A stretch of DNA of 64,000 nt, taken from NCBI GenBank assembly GCA_020152595.1, contig JAIGNY010000126.1, positions 203,501 to 267,500 of the forward strand, in the 5' to 3' direction. This DNA comes from Chiridota heheva (Eukaryota > Echinodermata > Holothuroidea > Apodida > Chiridotidae). The translations under genes and the position numbers were made by a program. Of this stretch, positions 48,831 through 60,681 are shown one piece after another (positions within the stretch are counted from its first letter, which is position 1; each line of letters starts with the position of its first letter). The notes beneath the pieces are model-generated. The model saw only the letters and a list, made by a program, of their open reading frames with translations, was not told where the DNA came from and searched no databases.

Positions 48831-50029
48831 CTGCATCTGCTCAAAGAATTATAATAGAAACAAACAAAAATGGTTTACCAAAGAAAATATTATACGTTCG
48901 ACCTGAAATACATTACAAAATTTGCATAAAATATGCAAATTGATGCCTGAGATAAAACGATGTAAACAGGTCAAAGGTCTATGGACGTGTAAAGACAACA
49001 TTTGCTCGAATAACTATTTGCTCAAAAAATCTATTAAAGAATCATGAAACAAAGAAATCATTTAATTCTCACTATTAACACAAAAGGTACCATTTTTTAA
49101 AATACAATTTTAAAGTAGTATAGCCCCCAATAAAAATTCATCAAGTCATGCAAAGGAAAAAATATTTCTTATAAGTTAGAAAATTTGTAATAGATTATAA
49201 AGGAATACATTCATATTCTAATCTGTACTGTGTGAATGTCATCATTTATTAGAGGGCGTACGGATAAAATGAACGCTCCCATGTAAATTTAATATTGAAA
49301 GATTTAATGTTTTAATAATTTAGAAAATGTATGCTAATTTGTGTTGTGCGATCTGAAATTTCTTCTGATGACTTATAATTATTATTTCTATAGTATTAAA
49401 AAAAGAAAAAGCCAGATTTGATGTCTCCTTTAAGAAAGGAACTTATAGAATTACATAACAATTACATAACAACTTATAGAATTACTTAACAATTTTGTGT
49501 CACAAAATTTTGTATCGCAAATTAAGATGAAAGTGCTATTTTCAAAATGATTCAAGAAGTGATTTGTTCAGATATGAATGTACTTTATCAATCCATAAAC
49601 ATCATTTTAAGTGCCCGCCCTCTGTGTTTGCTTTCCAATACGAACATGGGTTATTCCTACATAATATTGAGGACAAAATTATGCTGCCCGCCTAATCATA
49701 CATCACACATCAACTTACAACAAATGAATTTAAAGAATATATATATGGACAGGTAGCAAACACATGAGCTTAAATGTTAAAATAATACTAAAAAGTAATT
49801 ATGTCAAACAGCAATAAGTTACATCAACAGAAGTCAAAAATTAACCATTTTACAGCACGCATGTTAAAACTTAAATATACCTAATCAGCTGATTAGCATA
49901 AATTGCGCGATATTTTGTGACCTTAGAATTAATAGGACAACTAGAAAATTCAAAAATTTGTGGACCAACTTTAAATAGGGGAGAGTTCCATTTTTTCCAT
50001 GAGGGGGATAATGGAAGATATTGCGATGA
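48831..50029. other. AT-rich DNA without recognised gene
   Basis: A local duplication of acttatagaattac occurs at about 49,440-49,490. Nothing else was recognised. Confidence 0.4.
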
Positions 50030-51375
50030 AATCCATCCCATGCAGCCATGCAGGCTGCCAGAAGAATTAAAGGCTGTACAATTAGAGTGTTTAATGATTT
50101 GTCAATAACTTAAAATTGTATTGAAGTAGTTTGTCAAACTTATTTGATAAAAAAATAAGAATAAACATGGTAAATCATTATTTCTTAGAGTATGTGCTAT
50201 AATGACAAATTCATTAAAATTTAATTACCGTTTCTGAAGAGTTTGATTTTCCCCGGCCGCCTGCCTGACAGGCAACAAGCTCCGAGACGTCTCCGAAGTG
50301 CCATGGTCAAATCCAGAATAAAAATATTATAAATTTCCCGCGCATTTGCTTTTTGTTGACATTTGATGCAAACATCGTGACCCCATGTAATCTTATTCAA
50401 TAAGTTAAAGGGACACTAGACCGACAAGTGAGGACACAATTTTCCAGAGTCTCACAAATATTCAGCAAAACTGAGCTTCTTGGTCGTCGTGGAGAATTTC
50501 GAAACTGCTCTAACACCAACTTCATACGAAGTAGCTTTCTGAGATTCAGAATCAATATAAACAGATAACTATCACTTTGGGAGATAAAATATGTTGAATG
50601 AATATTTGAAAATTCACCAAAAAGACGCCCTGACATATAGGTCTTAGTCCACCTTTAATTGTTCTTTCTTTCCAATTTTCGTGCATCTTTTGTCAGAAAG
50701 CCCATTTTAGGGATTAAACGAATCGGTTCGCTGCCCACCTATCCACTGTTGCATTGGCTTTACCTGGCGTAGTACGGTAGCCGGAAAGGTTATAACCTTC
50801 AATACATCCCCATCTGCATATACCAGTCAGCGCACGCACGCTACAAGAATTAGCTGCCACGCATGCACCTTACAATCTTCCGTAATCTGATCAAGGAATA
50901 ATTTGAACAATTAAATCGAGATCCATGGACAGATGGACAGGCAGCTCAGAAATATACGGTGTCGAAATTATTTTACAGCGTTTTGAGTATTAGGCATTAT
51001 TTGAATAAAATATGCAAATATTTCCCCCAACCTGCCAGCAGTGTTCCTCATCACTGTTTTTCAAAAACTTAATGTATTATGTTAAATTCCCCCTTGAATT
51101 ATGACCAAATCCAATTAGTAGGGCAATGAATGCCATCCAAACAGGGCCAGGGACGAAACTAGAGAAGAGGGACATATTTGTGTTGCGCCCGTGGGTCATC
51201 TGCAGTAGTAAGTTGAGAAAAAAACGGGTTTATACGCTTATGCAGCCTGTAATGGCTCAGGCAGTCGACATGTCAATCTGCTGGGAGAAACGGAAGAGCC
51301 TGACAGTTCGACCTATTCATCTCACAAAAACGATTTGGATGATGAAAAACCAGGGCCGTAATTCCAGGGAGGCAG
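50030..51375 (-). repeat. block XY', right copy of the inverted pair
   Basis: The reverse complement aligns with 6,870-8,720 through the landmarks listed there, including gcagc(g/a)aaccgatt-type sequence at about 50,728-50,745 and the gggacgaaact and agtaagttgaga words near 51,150-51,210. It lacks the 14-mer minisatellite and the SINE fragment of the left copy. Confidence 0.65.
50409..50654 (-). mobile_element. TTAA-flanked MITE, family 2, copy 3
   Basis: TTAA at 50,405-50,408 and 50,655-50,658. The ends agggacactagaccgacaag and, inverted, aggtggactaagacc are imperfect inverted repeats. It is nested at the same place in block XY' as copy 1 is in XY, so it inserted before the two blocks separated. 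Confidence 0.65.
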
Positions 51376-51442
51376 GAAGAACCCCATATACTTGTTTGAG
51401 TTCCAACACGTTGTTTCAAACCGATTTAGATGAGATGAGATT

Positions 51443-51619
51443 AGGGCCGTAATTCTTATTCGAAAAGTGTGTGTGTGTGTGGGAGAGGGGGGGGAACATC
51501 CAAAAAATGGAGGGGGAACAAATGGCAAAATTTCCCCAAAATGTTCTGAATTTAAAAGAAATTGCTGAAAAGTGGGGGATAGGGACATGTCACCTCTGTC
51601 CCCTGGGAATTACGGCCCT
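51443..51619. mobile_element. small MITE with AGGGCCGTAATTC ends
   Basis: The 13-mer agggccgtaattc occurs at 51,443-51,455 and inverted at 51,607-51,619, enclosing a (GT)n, G-rich stretches and AT-rich sequence. A further forward copy at 51,352-51,364 pairs even better with the right end over about 20 bp (ccagggccgtaattccaggg). The element may therefore be 51,350-51,621, or nested. A related end appears near 6,885 in inverted orientation. Confidence 0.55.
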
Positions 51620-51621
51620 GG

Positions 51622-52110
51622 GTGAGATTGATCATAATTTAACAACCCATTTGTATTAATTTATTATTTACTACTCATCGTGTTCTTTTTAACAGTTTAA
51701 AGACAACAAACAGGAATGTACTCTATAGTACATACTAAGTGCATTGTACACCCATGTGTATGTCCTCCAACCAGGACCACTATACCACATAAAAGAACTA
51801 ATCGGGGAAACAGGTAATGTGTTAGAGTTTATTCGCCCAACTAGGGAGAGTATGCACTCTGAATCATATAACCGGAGACATATGTGCTAGAATTTCATAC
51901 TCTGATGATACACCTAAAGACACATATGTTTAAGGGAACAGCAATAAAATGCGTAATATTTCAGGTGGCATATTGTTTCACCCATGGAGAGCCCAAATCT
52001 CGAAGAAAACCAACTAGAGATGTCCCCGAATGGTAGGTTGTCCCCGATTGGAAAGTGTGTCATATAAAGTGTGTTTATTATATAAATGTCCCCGATAAAA
52101 CAAAACGTAC
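51622..52110. other. AT-rich DNA without recognised gene
   Basis: Nothing recognised. Confidence 0.35.
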
Positions 52111-53415
52111 TGTGACGCCCGCATTTTGTCACAAAGTTTTACCCCGTAGTACTTTGATTGTGATAGAGCTTTTGTTGTGTGTATGTCCACACATTTTGTC
52201 GGGATTATAACCCCGAGTGCAGGTTGACCTCCTTTGGCATTCTTAGGCAGTTCAATAAGTTTTTAGCCAATGGGTCGCATGCTTTACCGGCACATATCTA
52301 TTTACGCGGGAAGCTAGGTTTGTTATTGTGTACATCATGCTAATCTCTCTTTTGTTTCTTTTATTACAGGTTTGTTGCTGCTTGTGCCCTGTGTTATCCG
52401 TCATACCTAGCATACTTTGGATGTTTGTTAGAGTTTTCTTGTAGAGCAATTTAAGTTGATTAAGACACTCATTATTCTGGTTTCGTGTGGTGTAGGGTTC
52501 GTTAAGTAAGTGGTGAATATATTCACTACTTATCATGTATTTTATAGGAGTTTGATAGCTAAAGGAAGTGATTTACCAGCGAGGAAAGGTATTATGTTGT
52601 CAGCCGGTACAGGTCTGTAGTATATTTATTTCTATGTGTTAGTGAGTCCGGAGGCTAGCACCAATTTACAGGGCGCATTTAAAGTGGTATCTTCCCTAAA
52701 ATTTCTTGTAATTGACCCTTGTTTTTACGGACTGTTTGTGGGGTTTGTTTATATTAGTAAGGGGTTGTTTGGAAGAGCGACTTTTCATGGCTCTTCGGGG
52801 GGTTGGGGTGTACTTTGTCAGTATTTGAAAAAGGGTGGGGTCATGATATAGGTTCGACTGTTGAGCGGTCATTTATTAAGCGCCCTGGGGGTGGTGCCCG
52901 GTTCCGTTAACGCCGGCTGTACCTCACTCGCTTGGTATGTATTTAGTTCTGTTATATCTAGTTAAGTTAATTTATAAACGTGTTGGGTGCTAAATATTGT
53001 TTTACGGGTGATGCTTCCTCGTACTCTTGACACCGACCGTTTCGTTTGTTTGTGTACCATGTTAGTTATGTTTATTTTAAGAGAATAATCAGTTTATTCA
53101 GTTATAAAAGATTATATATAGACATGGATTTTGTCAACTGTTTGATACTGCCTTTATTTTTATTCAATAATTCTAAGTGTGTCGTCTCATTTAGTTTAGG
53201 GGCTGTCGCCTAGGTCCCTTGGGTTAGTGGACCCCTGCCCCCAGGGAATTTTACCTTGTTATCTTGGTTTTCAGCCGAGTTTGAATATCTAGTACTTATA
53301 TTTCGAAGCTTATTTCTTAGGCTCTGCTCTGATATCGAGTGGCCTCCAGCTGCTCGATTACTCATGCCACCGCTCGGTCGTGAGAGTCGTTAGTTCTTCG
53401 CCCTGGGGCGTTACA
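52111..53415 (+). mobile_element. probable solo LTR, 1.3 kb (Gypsy-like ends)
   Basis: It starts TGTGACGCCC (52,111-52,120) and ends GGGGCGTTACA (53,405-53,415). The ends form a short inverted repeat with TG..CA termini, as in many Gypsy-type LTRs. An internal TATAAAAG lies at about 53,104-53,111, and a second AT-rich stretch with attcaataattc lies about 60 bp downstream. No primer-binding site, polypurine tract or gag/pol sequence flanks it, so it would be a solo LTR. The flanking 4-bp duplication is imperfect (gtac/atac), which lowers confidence. Confidence 0.5.
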
Positions 53416-54864
53416 ATACGCATGCAGGCCTACCTTACCTAATATACGTTCCTCTAAACGATTGTAATATGATAGGCCCGAGTCGATTTTTGATTTAGAA
53501 CTGCCGCTGTGCCCACTGACGTCATTGCGACTTGTTTTGAGACGAGACCGCCTGTTTAAGCTGTAATCTCAGGTTAATCATTTTGAACGAAAGTCTATTG
53601 TTATGCCATAATGGCCCTATACACTATGTGTTTTTCATCCCTGACGTATACCTGATGAAGATTACCCATCTTTAATCAATTTAAAACGCCCTCTACTGTA
53701 TAGGTATACGAGTCATGGACACCGTGACTCACGCAGTCATCAGTGAGAATTTCAGGAGTCTCGATGCATTTTCATCAGTCCATATGCAACTTTCTGACAA
53801 ACACGTAAAAATATATATCGTGTTTCCGGCTAAGAAAAAAAAAACCTGCCCTCTGGTTCTCTTTGAGTATATTGGACTTTGCCAAACGGGAACTACAAAG
53901 CTACCTTTAAAATGAAATCAACGAATGGCAGTTCTGAAGATTTTTTACTTTTGATTTCCCCAAATGGCTTAAAATCACAAGATATCAATTTGCCAATAAG
54001 TGGAAGGGAAAAATCAACGGGCCCAAGAATACTTTTGCCAAACGGAAGGGCATAACCTCGTTATCTAGCCGAGTAGGGAATGAACCTAAAAATCACGGAT
54101 TTAAACAGTACATTTGACATTTCATATCTCTGCCCGACTAAAATCCGACCAACTGGGGAGAAGAGAGTTGGTGCAGCGACTATAGTCTCCCCCAGCTCGT
54201 GCTTCGCACGGCCATGCAGATGCAGGCATACTTGTGTGACTCGTACTCATATATTAGTCAGGCATGTCAGGATAGTGACGTTACATTTAGTGACGTTGGA
54301 TGGGCAATGTTACAATCAGTGCGTACGCGCCTTGTTTATAAACCACATACTTGCCTGCGCCCATGGTTGTGTATATGCAGACCTGACCGTGCGTGTAACA
54401 TCTCTTGAAATTTTCCGAATGGCGCGTACTGTGCGCATAAGCATCCTGATACCAGTTCATTGGAAGACTTCATGGATTAAAGGGGTATTGTTAATCGTTT
54501 ATGGTTTATTCATATAAGTGTCTTTAGTATCTTTTTACGCATCCCGACCCTAACCCCACATCTTCACGAAATTTCCATCACCTTAAGTGTTCAGTTTTTA
54601 GACGAGTCACAGCGCGTTCGCAGTGTCAGCGCCAATGTGCGTAAGACATCGACGCTTGAAGTATGGATAATAATGGACCGTGCGTATTGATAGGGATGGT
54701 GCACTGTGACATCCCTAGAATTAGATGTTTGTTATTGTATTGGCAACCGTGTATTACATGTTTTTATCGTCATTGTTTTATTGTACTTAGTGCAAGAAAG
54801 ACGCGATTCAACTTCAACTTATTATTATTAGTCTCTTACGAACTGAACGTTTTTGCAAAGAAAA
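53416..54864. other. upstream region of the five-exon gene
   Basis: It contains a CRE palindrome TGACGTCA at 53,517-53,524 and CpG-containing patches at about 54,120-54,440 and 54,590-54,690. No TATA box or start site could be assigned. Open frames at 53,715-53,915 and 54,080-54,517 show no recognisable domain or splice context. Confidence 0.35.
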
Positions 54865-54869
54865 ATGGG
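54865..54869 (+). CDS. exon 1 coding end (ATGGG)
   Basis: The ATG at 54,865-54,867 in the context gaaaaATGGGG is followed after two bases by the donor gtaagt at 54,870. The upstream part of the exon is untranslated and its start is not defined. Confidence 0.5.
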
Positions 54870-57800
54870 GTAAGTAGCAATGCCAGCTATCGTTCAATCG
54901 ATCGGTTCTCTGATAAGGTAAACAAAGTAGATATGTTTTGCAGTTTTTCCTGATTATTCTCATATTACAGATTCTCAAGAAACAACCTCGTTTTTGGTCT
55001 AAGTGCCACCGTCGCCGGTGTCGTGGCTTTCAAGTTTGCAAGTGACCTGCTGTTACAAAGTGAACCACTTGTTAGACGATCAGCTTTCAAGACAAGCGTG
55101 AAAAGCATTCTTCCTTTCTATCTGTTCCGATGCAACAACGAAGGGACAAACGTCGATGCCCTCCCAGTTGCCGACGATGGAACATCACCAATGACGGTTA
55201 CAAAGGTATATCATGTTCTTTGCAAATGCGTATTAAACAATATTACGGCTTGAAGAATCTTCAAAAGTGTTATCTTTTATTGTTATCCCATACTGAATGT
55301 TGTGTGTTATATAGAATGCCTGTGAACATTGATCCAAGGGAACAAACAATCTCCTTACATATATCTGATATTATCATTGAACTGTTTACGAAAGTAACAC
55401 AAATATCGCCCTAAAAGAGACCGACTAAAATTGTGAAATTGTAATTCTAATTTTTCTTAGATATACAATGTTGGGGCTTTAAACAGCCCTGTAGGCTACG
55501 TTAAACGTTTTTTCTACTAAAAAAGTATTCACATCTGCCTGTCTATATTCTCTCTGCCTATAGTTTGTAAGAGCTCTTTTAAGTAGATCTTTGCTTGAGT
55601 ATATTATCCACCTCAAATTGTATTAGTGGAGCATCTTTGAAATTGGACTAAGTGTAAACTTACAATGTGGACCTATGTCCTTGTCGTAGAACGAACAAAA
55701 AAGTGTTCCTTAACAGAGATAACACTTGAGTGTTCTTTAGAAATATTAAAGCCGTCCAATCCCCTGATATTAAATGGTCTTTACATTGACATGTTAGAAG
55801 ATTGAAGAAAGAACACAAGTTTTTCCTTTTTTCCTGAATTTAAATCCTATGTACAGTAGGTGTACCAATTCAGCACATGTACCAATTCCGCGTAATTTCG
55901 CATTTGTTTATCCGTTTACTTCTAGTAATTTGTTGCTAAAATCTTACCATTCGTTCTTACTCTTAAAACATACAAAATCACGAATTTGAGCTGAATTAAA
56001 ACTTCAAAATATGTTTCGGTTCACGAGTAAAAGAAACATTTTTACCATTTTATTTCGAGCCTACATCACTCAAGACACTTGATTCTGTAAAAAAATCATA
56101 TTACTTTTTTTCCGTTTTGATCAGAAACGCACGAATGAAAAAATCTTTAAAAATATGGTCAAGCTTCGCAGGTTAAATAACATATGAAAATTATTGTAAA
56201 CTTGCAAAATAAACAAAGTTTGCATGATAAATATTGTTTGTCCATGTTTTCGCGACCTTTGTCGCTTGCGAAATTCCCGTACCAGTTTAGCGTATTGCCT
56301 TCTCGTAACTACTTGATTGCGCTTGCGCCGTATAAATACGCAATTTGTTATTTTTCTATTGCAACTGGTACATACGAAAACGATAGAAAAAGGTTCAATC
56401 TTAAAATGGATTTTATTTAATAGCCGACTGGCCGACGGGTATCATTGTATCTAAACCTAATGTCAAAGAGTTTATTTAAGATGTTTTTGTTCAATATATT
56501 TGTGAAAAGCTGTAAAATATATGTACAAAAATGAGATGAATTGCAGAAAATCGTGTGTTTTAAATACGCTTAACTGGTACACATTTCGTGGTACATGTAC
56601 ACCTTGTCGAAATTTTAAAATGATAATTAAAAAAAATAATAAAACTTTTAGAGTTCAAATACTTTTTAACTAGAATATTTATATCTTAAACTTTTAAAGA
56701 ATGATATTTTTTAGAAGTAGAAAACTACATATAACGAACGGGAGGTAAAAACAATTCCTAATGTGCTGAATTGGTACACCCACTGTAGATCAAAAATTGA
56801 CAATTTTCGTGCCTGTTAATATTTTTGATATGTTCACCGATAATCTTCCGGCTGCCCGGTGAAAATACCTTCAAAATATGTCAGCCGGAAAGTGCCACGC
56901 AAATCTTGTGCTACACCCCCGTCTCCCTCCCACTCTTTCTCACACCCTTTCTAACATTCACGAAAAATCACGAAAACCACGCCTTTTCCTTTGAAACAAA
57001 AATAATAACAAGAACGCTAAAAGGTAGGGGTAAGGAGAGGGGTAAGAGATAGGGGTAAGAGATAGGTGACGGGAGAGGTAAGGGGAAATTTACCCAACAA
57101 TATCGCTTTTTGTCCACTCTTTCTCAGACATTTTTGTTATGGCGACATATTTTGTCCAATGTATAGGCATTTGTCGCTTTGTCGCTCCCCCCCCCCCCCC
57201 TTTCCCCTCGTCCCTCCTTTCGTGAGTGAATGAGGAAAAGGTCAAGGTGGAGAATCTGTAGATTAATACATATTGAAATGGAGTTCTCAATTTTTGCCAT
57301 TTTGCTTAACTTTCCAAGACGAAGTTTTAAAGCCGCTCTACATTTTGGCTCCTGATTCCCCTCAAATTGAGCCCGAAGACGAGCAGGGGTGGCGGAGTGG
57401 GAGCGATTAACAAGTTTCCGATTGGTTCAATCAACTGTACATTTCATCATCTAATTTCTCATTAAAAGGTTGATTACAGATGTGGCACCTCCACGTTTTC
57501 AACAAGGAAACGCGAAGATGAAGTAGTCGTCATCCATCTGACCAAGAAGGAGTACGCTAAGTTCAAGGTTAATGAGTTATACTTTAGCTTCATACTACGG
57601 CAATTTGTATGGGAGACTCCCGCTCCCCGCCCTTCCACCTTTACTCTCACCCCCAGCATGCACACATCGCCTACAGATCATGTTTGAAAAAGAAAAAAAG
57701 CTAAGCTTCCGGGGTTTCGCCCTCTGAATTTTAAACACATTACAGCAATTTTCTGCTATCAAAATTACGAGAACGTATACGGCTTTCAGAGTCCGGTGTA

Positions 57801-60560
57801 ACCGACAGGCTTTGCCCCTATGCATGATTTGATACAACTTCAAACAATGTTTTGCTACCAAAATCACGAGAAGCGCAGAGCTTCGCCCCTAGGTTTGACA
57901 TAATTTTAAGCAGTTTTCTGTTATCAAATTACAAGAAACATAGGGCTTCCGGGGCTTCGGACCTACTAGGGCTACTCCCTAGATTTAACACAATTGTAGA
58001 AGAAATATTTTTGCTTTGAAAAGCGCAGGGTCCCCACCCATCAGTTTAAACAATTTTCTGTTATCAAGAGAAATGCAGAACTTCGAGGGCTTCGGCTTAT
58101 GCCTGCTTCCAGGACTTCGCCCCTATATTTGAAAGCCTGATTTTAAGCAAGTTCTTGCTACCAAAATAACGAGAAACGTAGGGCTTCATTCATAGATTTG
58201 GTACGATTTTAAAGCAATTTTTTGTACCAAAACAACAAAAAACAGGATTTCCTGGGTCCTTATAAGAACTGCCTATAAGCAGATAAGGGGAATAATCACT
58301 TTACTACCGTCAAATTTAATGAACTCGATGAATTTATCTAAACATTGCATACCAATCAGTGGCGTAGGAACGGGAGGGGGTGGGCAGGGCCTCAATAATT
58401 GTATTGGAGGCTAAGTACCATTCTTCCCAAATATTGAAGGTCTAACGAAATGATTTCAGTCACCCATGGCATGTTTTCTTCTGGAAATCTTCAATTTTCA
58501 AAAATATCCTTAAATTGTTGTAAGTTTCATTTTCGTGAAATTTGTTTCTTAAGTTTGTTTCAGTTATGCGAATTTTCATCAATATTGGGAAATATTGCTC
58601 AATATTTCAGTTTTCTTCAATTTCCGGAAATTTTACTCTAATTTTCAGTAAATGTTGCCAAATTTTACCAGAAGTTCAAAACACTTACCGCCCCCTTCCC
58701 TCACAACCCTCTCTTTTCTTTCCTTACTGCTAACAAGTTAGATCTATGTATCCAAAGTTTTACTCATATGACCATTCTTATTTAACTTTTTCTATGTATT
58801 TTTTTGGGAAGGTGGGGGTGGGAGTGGAGGGGCGCTAATATGCCCTTGCCTTCAGTCAAACTTTACCCACCACGCTTCTTGTGGACAGCTCAAAGTCTTT
58901 CTTTCAATTTCTTTATTTAAAGCTCAATCACTTAAAATGACGTGAAAAAAGTTTAAATCTGCTAGTATTTGATTGTGGTACGATTTGCTGCATGTGCGCT
59001 TCATTTTAAAGAAACAAGAAAATAATGATAGAAGAAAAAAAAACTTAATAATAATTGGTTCATGTCGACAGAAGTTATCGCATATCACAAAAGGATCATT
59101 CCACACTCGTTATTGCTGATATCTTTATCAACTTTTATTGTTTCAGGGTGATAGCATATCTGCCATGTTTGAAGTGTTATTAAGTCATAGCTTTTAATTA
59201 AATTTGCATCTAATTCATGTTTGAACGAACTGTGATGGGCAAATTGTGCCATGGCGGGGAGAAAGAAGAAACCACCCCTTGCGAATGATTTTCTCCCAGC
59301 TTTCCCATCTTAAAATCATATTAACTTGTTAACTTTGAAATAGCATTTACTAAGTTCTTTCTTTTGATGTAGGCCAATGGTGGATTCCAACTGGTAGCGG
59401 AAGTCATCGCAGTTCAGATTTCAGTTTTGGCTACAAAACATGGTGACAATTGCTACATTCACATCAAAGGTAATGTTTCTTTTGAAATTGTTCTAACTGG
59501 GAACGCATACATACAGATCCAAAGTAGGTAGTGATTTAACCTAAAGTATTCCATACAACATGTTTATGGTCTAAATATTATTGTCAGAAAATAACCAAAT
59601 TTCCACCGAGAAAGTGTGTGTTTGTGTGGGAAGGGGAAGGAAAAATTTGAACCAATGCACCAGACTTCTCCCTGCATGGATGCTTCTATCTATGCAGAGT
59701 ATCGGGGCAAGAGGTGAGGAGGAAATCCCCTAAAACCTACCTAAAAGGGCCGTTTTTTGTTTTATCTGGGTAATGCAGTCTTGTCAGGTTCGTGGGTGTA
59801 GGGAGCGAATACCATTTCCGTGGTTAAAGTATAACCTCCCTAACCTTAAAACTGCAAAATGACAACCACCAACCGGTCTTTTTTGCTTGTAAAATATTTG
59901 TTCTTTATACATAAACAAAGGATGAATAAGAAATAGAAGGGGTGGAGAGGGGTCACTATGTTCAGTCAAATATTGTGGGCTATTCCTTATGGGGCGTATA
60001 CTTACATGTCGCATTTCCGAGTATGTGTCGAAAGCATAACCAGATCTTCATTCATAATTTAATTCCTAAACTGGAGAGGAATCAACATCTTATATTTCAG
60101 CAAGAAATAAAGTAACAGCTGCTTTTTACAATATAGGCGCATATTTGTGGGTAGGTCGAAGGGTGGTATGTGTGTATAGGGGCTTAGGGATATGGTTGTA
60201 GAACACCATGTTTATATTCCTACGTCACACATTAATTTAATTTTTTGATTCTCGATTAATCTTCTTTTCAGGATCCATGCGAGATGTTTGGTCTACGTCG
60301 TTCTCCTTGGCTCAAAAATGCTCCGCAAGCGTCATTCCACGCCTCGACAACCTTGAATCAAAACAGTTTCAGAATTCACCACTCCCACAAATTGGACAAT
60401 CATCGAGAACTCCATGACTCAACCACGTATTTGCAGATTGAATAGAGAGGTCGCTGTTGCTCCTGGGGATCAACTTTACATCGTCAGAAATGGAAAAGCT
60501 GTCAAGATTGAGAAAACACCCAGCCAAAAATTCTCAATCATCCACATGATGTTCAAATGA
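54865..60560 (+). CDS. five-exon gene, type II membrane protein, TNF-like candidate
   Basis: The model joins 54,865-54,869, 54,971-55,205, 57,469-57,567, 59,373-59,469 and 60,272-60,560, all GT-AG with matching phases, giving about 241 aa. Residues 8-22 are a hydrophobic segment close to the N-terminus, fitting a signal anchor. A basic RKR (93-95) follows, suitable for processing. Residues 114-130 (NGGFQLVAEVIAVQI region) and the end (VAVAPGDQLYIVRNG, then KFSIIHMMFK) resemble strand C and strands G-H of the TNF homology domain, where the G-x-Y-x-V-x-x-x-V and GD-x-L-x-V patterns and a short aliphatic C-terminus are typical. Length and topology also fit a TNF ligand. Cysteines lie at 56, 85, 140, 162 and one near the C-terminus. 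In the last exon the frame breaks in the A run 60,360-60,363. One extra A rejoins two well-formed coding halves, so this is a recent frameshift or a homopolymer error. The TNF assignment is pattern-based. A C1q-like or lineage-specific protein is possible. Confidence 0.55.
54971..55205 (+). CDS. exon 2, signal anchor and stalk
   Basis: Acceptor cattattacag-like (catattacag) at 54,970 after a 101-bp intron. Donor aag|gtatat at 55,206. It encodes residues 3-80, including the hydrophobic segment and a run with FRCNNEG. Confidence 0.6.
55854..56785. mobile_element. 932-bp Tc1/mariner-type MITE in intron 2
   Basis: The ends are inverted repeats over 25 bp with one mismatch, beginning cagtaggtgtaccaattc on the left and, inverted, cagtgggtgtaccaattc on the right. 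They are flanked by TA on both sides (55,852-55,853 and 56,786-56,787). CAGT ends with TA duplication are typical of Tc1/mariner. The interior has further ggtacatgtac-like words near the ends and no transposase reading frame. Confidence 0.8.
57020..57085 (+). repeat. G/A-rich short repeat (ggggtaagagata)
   Basis: Four to five imperfect units of ggggtaagagata(g) occur in intron 2, followed about 100 bp later by a C-rich run at about 57,186-57,200. Confidence 0.75.
57469..57567 (+). CDS. exon 3
   Basis: It encodes 33 residues (VDYRCGTSTFSTRKRED and onward) to KEYAKFK, then donor aag|gttaat. The acceptor attaaaag at 57,468 keeps the frame with exon 2. The better-looking acceptor gattacag at 57,479 would break the join with exon 2, so this boundary is uncertain. 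Confidence 0.5.
57715..58262 (+). repeat. 70-95 bp repeat, about seven diverged units
   Basis: Units of the pattern atttgacacaattttaagca, then attttctgctaccaaaat, a(c)gagaaacgtagggcttc and (gg)gcttcgcccctag start near 57,726, 57,822, 57,892, 57,981, 58,041, 58,123 and 58,195. Several units end in the near-palindrome ggggcttcgcccct. The array lies in intron 3 of the five-exon gene. Confidence 0.8.
58352..59010 (+). repeat. dispersed element with 21-bp units, intronic copy
   Basis: It opens cagtggcgtaggaacgggag, then aaggtctaacgaaatgattt and cccatggcatgttttcttc. It then has a short stretch of ttttcgtgaaattt-type units and, after about 400 bp, a diverged tcacttaaaatgacgtg / tctgctagtatttg block corresponding to block Z'. 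Confidence 0.65.
59373..59469 (+). CDS. exon 4
   Basis: A pyrimidine-rich acceptor (ttctttcttttgatgtag) precedes 59,373 and the donor aaag|gtaatg follows 59,469. It encodes ANGGFQLVAE through CYIHIK, in phase with both neighbours. Confidence 0.65.
60272..60560 (+). CDS. exon 5, with single-base frameshift
   Basis: Acceptor cttcttttcag ends at 60,271. The frame reads GSMRDVWSTSF and onward to PRLDNLES. The uninterrupted reading would stop at TGA 60,415-60,417. One frame over, from about 60,364, it reads SEFTTPTNWTIIENS and continues to TGA 60,558-60,560. The change falls in a four-A run. Confidence 0.6.
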
Positions 60561-60681
60561 TCAACGAACAACTTTAAGAAATCTCTTCAACCTCTTCAAA
60601 ATATCATCATCGCATCAACTTTATCATCAAAGGAAATTCCATTTGGATTTCTAAAAAATGATTACTGATCAATTTTATCAC

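Noticed and set aside
54080-54517. 145-codon frame upstream of the five-exon gene
   Set aside because: No recognisable domain, a second overlapping open frame and no splice link to the downstream exons.
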